Below, piece by piece: positions 27,584 to 41,582 of a stretch of 64,000 bases of DNA. Source of the DNA: Methylobacterium sp. J-090 (GTDB lineage Bacteria > Pseudomonadota > Alphaproteobacteria > Rhizobiales > Beijerinckiaceae); contig NZ_JAKSXV010000035.1 of the NCBI RefSeq assembly GCF_022829345.1, positions 1 through 64,000 on the forward strand. Reading direction: 5' to 3'. A program made the translations under genes and the position numbers. Below the pieces are notes generated by a model. The model saw only the letters and a program-made list of their open reading frames with translations. It was not told the origin of the DNA and made no database searches. Each line of letters begins with the position of its first letter. Positions within the stretch are counted from its first letter, which is position 1.

Positions 27584-28948
27584 ATGGTGCCGACAACGCG
27601 CGCGACCTGGTCCGTCCTCGCCGGCTTCGTCCTCTTTCTCGGCGCGGCGCCCCCCGCCGCGGCGCAATGGGGTGATTCCTACGACGCCCCGCGGGGGGGA
27701 TACGACGCCCCCCGGCGCCGAACCCGGGACTATTATCGCGACGACGGCAACGCCGGAGCCCGCCAGGCCGCCCGCCGCTACGCGCCCCCGCCGCAGGAGG
27801 CGCCGCGCCAGTTCTACTGGCCGTGGGAAGACCGGCCGCAGCAGGCCCAGCCGGCGCCGGCGCCGACCTTGCGCCCAACGCCCCGGCCCCGCACACCGGC
27901 CTACGCCGACGATCCGCGCGCGGTCCGGCGCAAGCCGCGCCCGGCCCCAGTCATCGCCCAGCCGAAACCGGCAGTTCCCAAGGTCGAGCCCACCACCCGG
28001 ATCGCCGTCTTCGGCGATTCCCTGGCCGGCTCGCTCAGTGCCGGCCTCGGCGACGTGTTCGAGGACAACACCGAGATCGGCGTGATCGACCGCTCGCGCG
28101 CCGATAGCGGCCTCGTGCGCAAGGACCTCGTCGATTGGCCGAAAGCCGCCGAGGACTATTTCAAGACCACCCCGAAGGTCGCCTACGCCCTGGTGATGGT
28201 CGGTGCCAACGACCGCCAGCCGATCCGGGACGGCGATCAGACCGTCGAACCCTTGAGCGACCGGTGGCGCCAGCTCTACGGCGAGCGCGTCGAGGCCCTG
28301 GTGAAGGTTTTCGTGGATCACAAGATTCCGCTGGTCTGGGTCGGCGTGCCGCCGATGCGGAGCGAGTCCCTCACCAAGGATCTCGCGGAGATCAACGACA
28401 TCGCCCGCGAGCGCGTCGCCAAGGCGGGCCAGACCTACGTCGATATCTGGCCGGGCTTCGTCGACGACCGCAACCGCTACGCCGCGACGGGGCCGGACCT
28501 CGACGGACAGGAGGCGAAGCTGCGCGCCGGCGACGGCGTGCACTTCACCAAGGCCGGTGCGCGCAAGCTCGCGCATTTCGCCGATGTCGAACTGAAGCGG
28601 ATGATGGGGACGGGTTCGACGGCGGTACCGCCGGCGGCGGCCGTGGCCACCGCCCCGATCGAGGGCGAGGCGCCGCGCCTCGACGACGCGACCGCCATCG
28701 ACCGCCAGATCACCGCCATGCTGCCGAGCCTGCCCGAGCCGCCCGGTATCCCGGCTCTGCCGGTCAAGCCGACGGCCGGACCCGTGGTGCCCCTGGGGCG
28801 GGCGGAGATCGCGCCCGGCGGCGCGCTCATGAGCGGGCGCCCCCGCGACGCCGATCCCTCGGGCAACGTCGAGCGGGCGCTCCTGAGGGGCGCCGCGCCG
28901 GTCACCCAGCCCGGCCGGGCCGACGATTTCCGCTGGCCGCCGGGCTGA
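27584..28948 (+). CDS. Exported SGNH/GDSL-hydrolase-like protein (DUF459 type)
   Basis: The 454-residue protein has a signal peptide ending near residue 27 (PPAAAQ), then 100 residues of Pro/Arg-rich spacer. An SGNH domain spans about 135-345. The nucleophile block is RIAVFGDSLAGSLS, followed by LVMVGANDRQPI (Asn of block III) and GDGVHFTKAGARKLAHF with the catalytic D-x2-H. The tail is Pro/Ala-rich. DUF459 members are putative cell-wall or glycan O-acyl esterases. The substrate here is unknown. It follows the transglycosylase by 187 bases with GAGG before the ATG and fits the envelope theme. Confidence 0.88.
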   Translation: MVPTTRATWSVLAGFVLFLGAAPPAAAQWGDSYDAPRGGYDAPRRRTRDYYRDDGNAGARQAARRYAPPPQEAPRQFYWPWEDRPQQAQPAPAPTLRPTPRPRTPAYADDPRAVRRKPRPAPVIAQPKPAVPKVEPTTRIAVFGDSLAGSLSAGLGDVFEDNTEIGVIDRSRADSGLVRKDLVDWPKAAEDYFKTTPKVAYALVMVGANDRQPIRDGDQTVEPLSDRWRQLYGERVEALVKVFVDHKIPLVWVGVPPMRSESLTKDLAEINDIARERVAKAGQTYVDIWPGFVDDRNRYAATGPDLDGQEAKLRAGDGVHFTKAGARKLAHFADVELKRMMGTGSTAVPPAAAVATAPIEGEAPRLDDATAIDRQITAMLPSLPEPPGIPALPVKPTAGPVVPLGRAEIAPGGALMSGRPRDADPSGNVERALLRGAAPVTQPGRADDFRWPPG

Positions 28949-29048
28949 CCCCGGCAGTCATCGATTATCGGGGTTCGGCGGACGACCGCCGCCGCGCGGT
29001 CGCGCGGGCAGGCGTCAACAAGCCAAAGCCCGTTGACGCCCGGTCTCG

Positions 29049-30479
<1,431 letters not shown>

Positions 30480-30551
30480 GTCCTAAAGCCCCACTCACCC
30501 CAAGCGCTCCGCGCAAAGCGGAGACCGATTCTTTTCTCGCGAGCACGCTCG

Positions 30552-30953
30552 CTATGGTCTTAGCCAATTCTCGATGTCGAGCATCGGCACCCGTGAGAAC
30601 TCGCCGACATTGTCCGTCACCAGGACACTCCCGTCGCAAATCGCGTGCGACGCGATCAGCAGATCGTTCGCCCCGATCGGCGTGCCGTCCGCTTCGAGCT
30701 TGCGCCGCAGTTCGGCGTAGGTCCGATCGACGGGGACGGACAAGGACGCGATGGTCACTGCGTTCAGAACCGCATCGACCTGGCGAGACAAGCGCTCCGA
30801 CCCTTTTTTGGCCGCCCCGAACCGCAATTCCGAGGCGACGATCACACTCGTATAGACGTTCTGCTCACCGACCCGCGCGATGGCGTCCCTCAGAGGCCCA
30901 TCCGGAGCGCGAACCAGGGCCGACAGGATGTTCGTGTCGAGGAGGTAGCGCAC
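30552..30953 (-). CDS. vapC: VapC-type PIN-domain toxin, inserted between gltB and gltD
   Basis: The 133-residue PIN protein has acidic residues D6 (RYLLDTNIL), E42 (VIVASELRFGA), D97 (IGANDLLIASHA) and D114 (LVTDNVGEF), the VapC catalytic set. TPIGANDLLIASHAI is a hallmark of the family. It starts at GTG, overlapping the TAG of the upstream antitoxin gene in TAGTG. The predicted activity is Mg-dependent ribonuclease. All motifs are intact. It is unrelated in detail to the VapC at 2659. Confidence 0.9.
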   Translation of the reverse strand: MRYLLDTNILSALVRAPDGPLRDAIARVGEQNVYTSVIVASELRFGAAKKGSERLSRQVDAVLNAVTIASLSVPVDRTYAELRRKLEADGTPIGANDLLIASHAICDGSVLVTDNVGEFSRVPMLDIENWLRP

Positions 30954-31183
30954 TAGAGATCGACCGGCTCCGGAGGTCGATCGTCAACTTCGGGAAACGT
31001 CTCAAGCAGGGGAAGGAGCCCGGACAGGGTCGCCAGGAGAGAGGGCCGATCAACGGCTTCGAGCGTCAAACGGCCCTCGTCCAAGCGAAGGATCGCCTCA
31101 TTGCCGGGCAGTGCGAACTCACCCGGGAGTCGGATGGTCTGCTCATGCCCGTCGTGATGAAGCTTGATCCTTCGCTCGATCAT
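30953..31183 (-). CDS. vapB: VapB-type antitoxin (AbrB/SpoVT-like)
   Basis: The 76-residue protein has an N-terminal swapped-hairpin fold. RRIKLHHDGHEQTIRLPGEF and NEAILRLDEGRLTLEAV match the VagC/VapB AbrB-like antitoxins, whose paired sequence includes the R-LP motif. The C-terminal DRPPEPVDL tail likely covers the toxin. It overlaps vapC by one base and lies 93 bases after the gltB stop. An inverted repeat upstream may be its operator. Confidence 0.85.
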   Translation of the reverse strand: MIERRIKLHHDGHEQTIRLPGEFALPGNEAILRLDEGRLTLEAVDRPSLLATLSGLLPLLETFPEVDDRPPEPVDL

Positions 31184-31205
31184 GGGTCCATTGTCCTTCG
31201 AACGT

Positions 31206-31232
31206 GATGCGAGAGGAGATTGGCCCTCGCAT
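31206..31232 (-). promoter_or_regulatory. Inverted repeat upstream of the intercalated vapB
   Basis: GATGCGAG and CTCGCATC are perfect 8-base arms with an 11-base loop, centred about 36 bases upstream of the vapB ATG in the gap after gltB. It could be a VapBC operator or a weak terminator of gltB. The loop length and lack of T-tract favour an operator. Confidence 0.4.
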
Positions 31233-31276
31233 CAGCACCCTTGAGCACGTCGAATCGGAGATTCGGCGCGCTCATT

Positions 31277-35992
<4,716 letters not shown>

Positions 35993-36586
35993 CCCTCGCC
36001 TCCGACGTGCTCGCTCGCGAGCATGTTTCGTGCCCAAGCGCCCACCGGCCCTCGGGTGCATCTCTCGACAGCGTCGGCTCTCGGCGGGTTTTCTCGTCAG
36101 CGGGACTTCGGTGAGGAAGCGCCCGCGACCCGCGGGCGCGACGCCGGCCTGGTCTCAAGCCGTGCGGGCCCGAATCGCCACGGTGGCGATCGTCTTGGAA
36201 TCTCGTTTGTTCGCCGGAAACGTCACCCGCGGAGATCCTTGGCCGACCGGACAGGCACCCTGCCGAAAATGGGACAGTCTTACTGTCCTAACGATAGAAA
36301 GTGACAGATTTTAAACGCTCCAGCAAGGGCCGTTGCGCGTCCACCCGCGCCTTATTACGCGCGCACGAGCGTCTCGGCGTCCGCAGCGTTGCCGCAGGGA
36401 CGCCCGATCCCCGAACCGGTTCGACAGAGTCCCGCCCCGAAGGCCCCGTATTCCCGCCCTAATCCCCGGGTTAACAAGTGGTTGCCGGGCACAAGCGGCA
36501 TGCGGGGCGAGGCCCTTGCGGAGACCCGCCGGAGGACCCGCGCCAACAGCGGGCCTCCGGCCTTCAGAGTTCTGACACGAGGCTCC
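35993..36586. other. Intergenic region with gltB promoter side and a palindrome
   Basis: These 594 bases separate the minus-strand gltB from a plus-strand exported-protein gene. No credible gene is present. The segment 36190-36330 is AT-richer, with a 17-base palindrome and GACAG/CTGTC elements, and probably contains the gltB promoter. The remainder is GC-rich without repeats. Confidence 0.5.
36272..36288 (-). promoter_or_regulatory. Palindrome upstream of gltB
   Basis: GGACAGT-CTT-ACTGTCC is a perfect 17-base palindrome about 280 bases upstream of the gltB ATG, in the AT-rich part of the intergenic region. A GACAG recurs 20 bases further out. The regulator is unknown. It could serve gltB or, less likely, the opposite gene. 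Confidence 0.45.
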
Positions 36587-37486
36587 ATGAACGCGTGTGG
36601 CAAGAACGGACGCGGAGAAAATCGGCGCGAAGAGAATCGGCGCGGGAAATTCCGTCCGCGCGCATCGATGCCATGCTTCGCCGCCCTGGCGGGTGGTCTT
36701 GCCCTGTCCGTCCTCGGACCGGGACTCGCCTCGGCGCAGTTCTTCGACGACCGCGAGATGCTCATGCCGCCCCGCGCCGTGGTCTGGCGCCTGAACGACC
36801 GGGGCTTCCGGGCCGTCACACGGCCCCAGTTCGACGGCCGTGCCTACGTCGTCGAGGCGGACGACCCTTATGGCGAACGGGTTCGGGTGTTCGTCGATGC
36901 ACGGGACGGGGCCATCCTGCGTCGCCAGCGCCTCGATGTCGGCCCGCCGCCCATGCGCGTCGCCCGGCCGGCGCCCGGATACGGCTGGACGGAGGAGGAA
37001 CCGCTCCCGCGTCGCCCGGTGCGCGAGGCCGCGCGCATCGTTCCGCCGGGCGAAGTCCCGGGCGTCACGGCCGGGCGGCGTGCCGCCCCCGTCGCGCCGC
37101 CACCGGCCCGGGCCGAAGTCCCCGACCGCAATCCGATGGGCCTCAATCCCGACGCCCGCCCCGCATCCGAGGCCCCGGCCAAGGTGGTCCGCCTCGCCCC
37201 GGCGAAGACCCCGGCGGCCCCCAGGGTGAGCCCGCAGGCGCCGCGCCTGTCGGAGACACCCCCGGCCGCGCCCGAGACGAAGCCGGCGGCCGCCCTCGAC
37301 GCGCCGAAGCCCGTGACGCCGGCCACGAACGCGACGCCTCCGGCGACGACCCCGCCGCCCCGCGAGGCGAAGGCGACGAAGGATTGGAAAGACCCGCCCG
37401 CCGACCAGAAACGGCCGGTCCGCGTGATCGGCGGCGCCACCGTCGTGCCCGGTGCGACACCCCAGGGCGAGTCCGCCAAGGACTGA
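36587..37486 (+). CDS. Exported protein with short PepSY-like segment and Pro/Ala-rich tail
   Basis: The 299-residue protein from the ATG at 36587 has a basic N-terminus and a hydrophobic segment (FAALAGGLALSVLGPGLASA) as signal peptide. The block VVWRLNDRGFRAVTRPQF followed by YVVEADDPYGERVRVFVDA and DGAILRRQRL looks like a PepSY-type beta-sheet pair. The remaining 160 residues are low-complexity Pro/Ala/Lys-rich and probably extended across the periplasm. A GAGG precedes the start. The function is unknown. Confidence 0.75.
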   Translation: MNACGKNGRGENRREENRRGKFRPRASMPCFAALAGGLALSVLGPGLASAQFFDDREMLMPPRAVVWRLNDRGFRAVTRPQFDGRAYVVEADDPYGERVRVFVDARDGAILRRQRLDVGPPPMRVARPAPGYGWTEEEPLPRRPVREAARIVPPGEVPGVTAGRRAAPVAPPPARAEVPDRNPMGLNPDARPASEAPAKVVRLAPAKTPAAPRVSPQAPRLSETPPAAPETKPAAALDAPKPVTPATNATPPATTPPPREAKATKDWKDPPADQKRPVRVIGGATVVPGATPQGESAKD

Positions 37487-37528
37487 GCATCGGGGGGGGG
37501 CGCGAAGATCAGCGCCCCCCCGATGCTC
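37485..37528. terminator. Strong bidirectional-looking hairpin between two convergent genes
   Basis: GAGCATCGGGGGGG pairs with CCCCCCCGATGCTC around a 15- to 16-base loop. The 14-base GC-rich stem overlaps the stop codon of the exported-protein gene and lies 17 bases past the fdsD stop. It would end transcripts from both sides, although it has no long T-tract. Confidence 0.65.
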
Positions 37529-37544
37529 GGTCAGCTGTAAAACC

Positions 37545-37835
37545 TCAGCCCGCGTCGCTCGCGCCGGCCCCCTGAAGGGCGGGATCGCGGGTGCCGGCCC
37601 GCACGGGGCTCTCGCCCTCGGGCGTCTCGGAGATCGCCTTGAGGGCGAGGGGATCGAGGCCGCTGCCCTCCGTCGGGCCGAACGCTTCGAGGGAACGGCG
37701 CATCTTCGGCGTCCAGAACGCCACGATGTGCTTGTGGATACCGGCCACCGCCTCCTCGTCCGGATACGACCGGAAGAACGTGGTGATCTGGTTCGCCATG
37801 CGGACGAGTTTCTGGTCGGATGTCAGGGCGCTCAT
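37545..37835 (-). CDS. fdsD: Formate dehydrogenase delta subunit
   Basis: The 96-residue protein begins MSALTSDQKLVRMANQITTFF, then has YPDEEAVAGIHKHIVAFWTPKMRRSL. These are the conserved blocks of FdsD, a small subunit needed for active NAD-linked molybdenum formate dehydrogenase. It lies 31 bases after fdhD and ends the operon. The tail (about 35 residues) is Gly/Ala-rich and variable. Confidence 0.88.
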   Translation of the reverse strand: MSALTSDQKLVRMANQITTFFRSYPDEEAVAGIHKHIVAFWTPKMRRSLEAFGPTEGSGLDPLALKAISETPEGESPVRAGTRDPALQGAGASDAG

Positions 37836-37866
37836 GGGGACGCTCGCGTGAGAGAAGGGGGCGCGG

Positions 37867-38721
37867 TCAGGGAGCCGGGGCGAGGATCAGACGCTCACGC
37901 CCCGTGAAGACCGTCAGGGTGTCGGAGCGGGCGATGGCGCACAGGGTCATGCCGTGCAGCCGCGCCCGGTCGATGGCGAGCGATGTCGGTGCCGAGATCG
38001 CGACGACGATGGAAGCGCCGAGGTTTGCTGCCTTCTCGACCATCTCGAACGAGCACCGGCTCGTGATGACGACGAAGCCGGTGGCCGGATCGACCCGGTC
38101 CCGGATCAGGGCGCCGATGAGCTTGTCGAGCCCGTTGTGGCGCCCGACATCCTCGCGCACGGCGACCAGCGACCCGTCGAGGTTGGCCCAGGCGGCGGCA
38201 TGGACCGCGCGGGTCCGGCGGTTCAGCACCTGCGCGTCGCCGAGCGCCGCCAGCGCGCGCTCGACGGCTGCGATCCCGACGCCGACCGCCCCGTCGGCGC
38301 GGGTCTCGGCCATGGGCAGGGCGGCGAGATCGTCGATCCCGCAGACGCCGCAGCCGGTCCGCCCGCTGATGGCGCGCTTGCGGGCGAGGTGCTCGCGCAG
38401 GCGCCCCGGCGCGAGGTCGACGAGGACGCGCAGGCCGCCCTCGCCATCCTCCACCGTCACAGCCCGGATCTCGTCGGCCGAGGCCACGATCCCTTCCGTG
38501 AGACTGAACCCGTAGGCGAAGTCCACGAGGTCGGCCGGCGTGCACATCATCACCGCGTAGGGCACGCTGCCGTAGACGAGGTTGACCGGCATCTCGACGG
38601 CGAGATCGCGCTCGCCCGGCCGGGCAACGGGGTCGTCGTAGGCGACGACGAGGGTCGTGACGCGCCGGGCCGCCTCGGCCGGCGCGTCGTCTTCGGTCAG
38701 GGTCTGGCTACTCGGCAGCAT
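37867..38721 (-). CDS. fdhD: Formate dehydrogenase accessory sulfurtransferase FdhD
   Basis: The 284-residue protein transfers sulfur to the molybdenum cofactor of formate dehydrogenase. The sulfur-carrying motif is C-x2-C in GRTGCGVCGIDD, and VREDVGRHNGLDKLIGALIR and VVITSRCSFEMVEKAANLG are FdhD signatures. Its start overlaps the end of fdsA by 14 bases, so it is translationally coupled to the enzyme it matures. This is the usual order fdsGBA-fdhD-fdsD. Confidence 0.94.
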   Translation of the reverse strand: MLPSSQTLTEDDAPAEAARRVTTLVVAYDDPVARPGERDLAVEMPVNLVYGSVPYAVMMCTPADLVDFAYGFSLTEGIVASADEIRAVTVEDGEGGLRVLVDLAPGRLREHLARKRAISGRTGCGVCGIDDLAALPMAETRADGAVGVGIAAVERALAALGDAQVLNRRTRAVHAAAWANLDGSLVAVREDVGRHNGLDKLIGALIRDRVDPATGFVVITSRCSFEMVEKAANLGASIVVAISAPTSLAIDRARLHGMTLCAIARSDTLTVFTGRERLILAPAP

Positions 38722-41569
38722 TCAACTGGGTCGCGATACGGGTCAGGGAGAAGTCCTCCTCATAGAACTTCGCCTGCCAATCGGAAGGCCGGTTGGTGCG
38801 CCGGACCTGCACCGCCGTCACCTTGTACTCGGGACAGTTGGTCGCCCAGTCCGAGTAATCCGTGGTGATGACGTTGGCGCCGGTCTTGGCGTGGTGGAAG
38901 GTGGTGTAGACGACGCCCGGCTGCATGCGCTCGGAGACGACGGCCTTGAGGGCGATGTCGCCGGAGCGGCTTTCCAGGGCCACGAGATCGCCGTCGACCA
39001 CGCCGCGCACTTCCGCGTCGAACGGGTGGATCTCCAGCACGTCCTCCTCATGCCAGCGCGAGTTCTCCGTGCGGCGGGTCTGCGCGCCGACATTATACTG
39101 CGACAGGATGCGGCCCGTGGTGAGGATGAGCGGGAAGCGCGGACCCGTGCGCTCCTCGGTCGCCACGTACTCGGTGATCATGAACTTGCCGAGGCCGCGC
39201 ACGAAACGGTCGACGTGCATCATCGGCGTGCCGCGCGGCGCGTCGTCGTTGCAGGGCCACTGGATCGAGCCGAGCTCGTCGATCTTGGCGAAGCTCACGC
39301 CCTTGAAGCTCGGAGTGAGCGAGGCGATCTCGTCCATGATCTCGGACGGGTGGCTGTAGTTCATCGGGTAGCCCAGGGCGTTGGAGAGCAGCATCGTGCC
39401 CTCCCAGTCACCGACGCCGGCAAGCGGCGGCATCACCTTGCGGACGCGGGAGATACGGCGCTCGGCATTGGTGAAGGTGCCGTCCTTCTCCAGGAACGAC
39501 GCGCCCGGCAGGAAGACGTGGGCGTACTTCGCCGTCTCGTTCAGGAAGATGTCCTGAATGACGATGCACTCCATCGCCATGAGGCCGGCGGTGACGTGGT
39601 GCGTGTCGGGGTCGGACTGAGCGATGTCCTCGCCCTGGATGTACATGCCCTTGAAGGCGCCATCGACGGCCTCGTCGAGCATGTTGGTGATGCGCAGGCC
39701 CGGCTGGCTGTCGAGGGTGACGCCCCACAGGGACTCGAAGGTCTCTCGGGTGGCGTCGTCCGAGACGTGGCGGTAGCCCGGCAGCTCGTGCGGGAACGAG
39801 CCCATGTCGCACGAGCCCTGGACGTTGTTCTGGCCGCGCAGCGGATTCACGCCGGCGCCCAGCATGCCGATGTTGCCGGTGGCCATGGCGAGATTGGCCA
39901 TGCCCATGACCATGGTCGAGCCCTGGCTGTGCTCGGTCACGCCGAGGCCGTAGTAGATGCCGGCCGCACCACCCGTGGCGTAGAGGCGAGCGGCGCCCCG
40001 GAGTTCGGCCGGATCGATGCCGGTGAAGCGCTCCTGAGCCTCGGGCGAGTGGCGCTCATCGGCCACGAACCGCGCCCAGGCCTCGAAGTCGCCGAGGTCG
40101 CAGCGCTCGCGGATATAGGCCTCGTCGATCAGGCCCTCAGTGACGATGACGTGCGCCATCGAGTTGATGAAGGCGACGTTGGAACCGGGCTTCAGCGGCA
40201 GGTGGAAGTCGGCCTCGACGTGGGGCGACTTCACCAGATCGATCTTGCGCGGATCGGCGACGATGAGCTTGGCGCCCTCGCGCAGGCGCTTCTTCATCCG
40301 CGAGCCGAAGACCGGGTGACCGTCGGTCGGGTTGGCGCCAATGACCAAGATCACGTCGGAATGCGCGACGGAGGCGAAATCCTGCGTGCCGGCCGATGTG
40401 CCGAGCGTCGACATCAGGCCATAGCCCGTGGGCGAGTGGCAGACCCGGGCGCAGGTATCGACGTTGTTGTTGCCGAACGCGGCCCGGACCAGCTTCTGGA
40501 CGAGGTAGGCCTCCTCGTTGGTGCAGCGCGACGAGGTGATGCCGCCGACGGAATCCTTGCCGTACTTCGCCTGGATGCGCTTGAACTCGGACGCGGCGCG
40601 GTCGATGGCGACCTCCCACGACACTTCCTGCCAGGGGTCCGTGATCTTGTCGCGGATCATCGGCTTGGTGATGCGGTCCTTGTGAGTGGCGTAGCCGTAA
40701 GCGAAGCGACCCTTGACGCAGCTATGGCCTTCATTGGCCTTGCCGCCCTTGTAGGGGACCATCCGCACGACGCGGGTGCCCTGCATCTCGGCCTTGAACG
40801 AGCAGCCGACGCCGCAATAGGCGCAGGTGGTGATCTCGGAGTGATCGGGCTGGCCGTGCTCGATGATCGACTTCTCCTGGAGCGTCGCCGTCGGGCACGC
40901 CTGGACGCAGGCGCCGCAGGAGACGCACTCGGATTCCATGAAGTTCGTCGGCCCGGCGGCGACGCGGCTGTCGAAGCCACGGCCCTCGATGGTCAGCGCG
41001 AAGGTGCCTTGCACCTCTTCGCAGGCGCGGACGCAGCGATTGCAGACGATGCACTTCGACGGATCGTAGGTGAAGTACGGGTTCGAGGTGTCCTTCGGCA
41101 GGTACTGATCCGAGGACGGCTTGACGTGGTTGGCACCGTCATAGCCGTAGCGCACGTCGCGCAGGCCGACCGCACCGGCCATGTCCTGCAATTCGCAATC
41201 GCCGTTGGCGGCGCAGGTCAGGCAGTCGAGGGGGTGATCGGAGATGTAGAGCTCCATCACGCCCTTGCGGAGCTTGGCGAGCTTGTCCGTCTGGGTCGAG
41301 ACCACCATGCCGTTCTCGGCCGGCGTGGTGCAGGAGGCGGGCGTGCCGCGACGGCCCTCGATCTCGACGAGGCAGAGGCGGCAGGAGCCGAAGGCTTCCA
41401 GCGAATCCGTGGCGCAGAGCTTGGGGATCTGCGTGCCCGCATGCATGGCGGCGGCCATGACGGAGGTGCCGGCCGGGACGGTGACGTGCATGCCGTCGAT
41501 GGTGAGCGTTACGGTCTGCTCGGACACCCGGATCGGGGTGCCGTAATCGATCTCTTTGATGAGGGCCAT
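38708..41569 (-). CDS. fdsA: NAD-linked formate dehydrogenase alpha subunit (Mo-bisPGD)
   Basis: The 953-residue catalytic subunit oxidises formate to CO2. It has an N-terminal [2Fe-2S] ferredoxin domain (SLEAFGSCRLCLVEIEG, then ASCTTP), His/Cys and [4Fe-4S] clusters (CIVCNRCVRACEEVQG and CVSCGACVQACPTATL), and the catalytic module beginning CAYCGVGCSFKAEMQG. The molybdenum ligand region is VDTCARVCHSPTGYGL, with Cys and no selenocysteine. The ATG at 41569 has AGGAGG upstream. In M. extorquens the equivalent enzyme is called FDH2. It lies 13 bases after fdsB. Confidence 0.96.
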   Translation of the reverse strand: MALIKEIDYGTPIRVSEQTVTLTIDGMHVTVPAGTSVMAAAMHAGTQIPKLCATDSLEAFGSCRLCLVEIEGRRGTPASCTTPAENGMVVSTQTDKLAKLRKGVMELYISDHPLDCLTCAANGDCELQDMAGAVGLRDVRYGYDGANHVKPSSDQYLPKDTSNPYFTYDPSKCIVCNRCVRACEEVQGTFALTIEGRGFDSRVAAGPTNFMESECVSCGACVQACPTATLQEKSIIEHGQPDHSEITTCAYCGVGCSFKAEMQGTRVVRMVPYKGGKANEGHSCVKGRFAYGYATHKDRITKPMIRDKITDPWQEVSWEVAIDRAASEFKRIQAKYGKDSVGGITSSRCTNEEAYLVQKLVRAAFGNNNVDTCARVCHSPTGYGLMSTLGTSAGTQDFASVAHSDVILVIGANPTDGHPVFGSRMKKRLREGAKLIVADPRKIDLVKSPHVEADFHLPLKPGSNVAFINSMAHVIVTEGLIDEAYIRERCDLGDFEAWARFVADERHSPEAQERFTGIDPAELRGAARLYATGGAAGIYYGLGVTEHSQGSTMVMGMANLAMATGNIGMLGAGVNPLRGQNNVQGSCDMGSFPHELPGYRHVSDDATRETFESLWGVTLDSQPGLRITNMLDEAVDGAFKGMYIQGEDIAQSDPDTHHVTAGLMAMECIVIQDIFLNETAKYAHVFLPGASFLEKDGTFTNAERRISRVRKVMPPLAGVGDWEGTMLLSNALGYPMNYSHPSEIMDEIASLTPSFKGVSFAKIDELGSIQWPCNDDAPRGTPMMHVDRFVRGLGKFMITEYVATEERTGPRFPLILTTGRILSQYNVGAQTRRTENSRWHEEDVLEIHPFDAEVRGVVDGDLVALESRSGDIALKAVVSERMQPGVVYTTFHHAKTGANVITTDYSDWATNCPEYKVTAVQVRRTNRPSDWQAKFYEEDFSLTRIATQLNAAE

Positions 41570-41582
41570 GGGTCGCGCCTCC

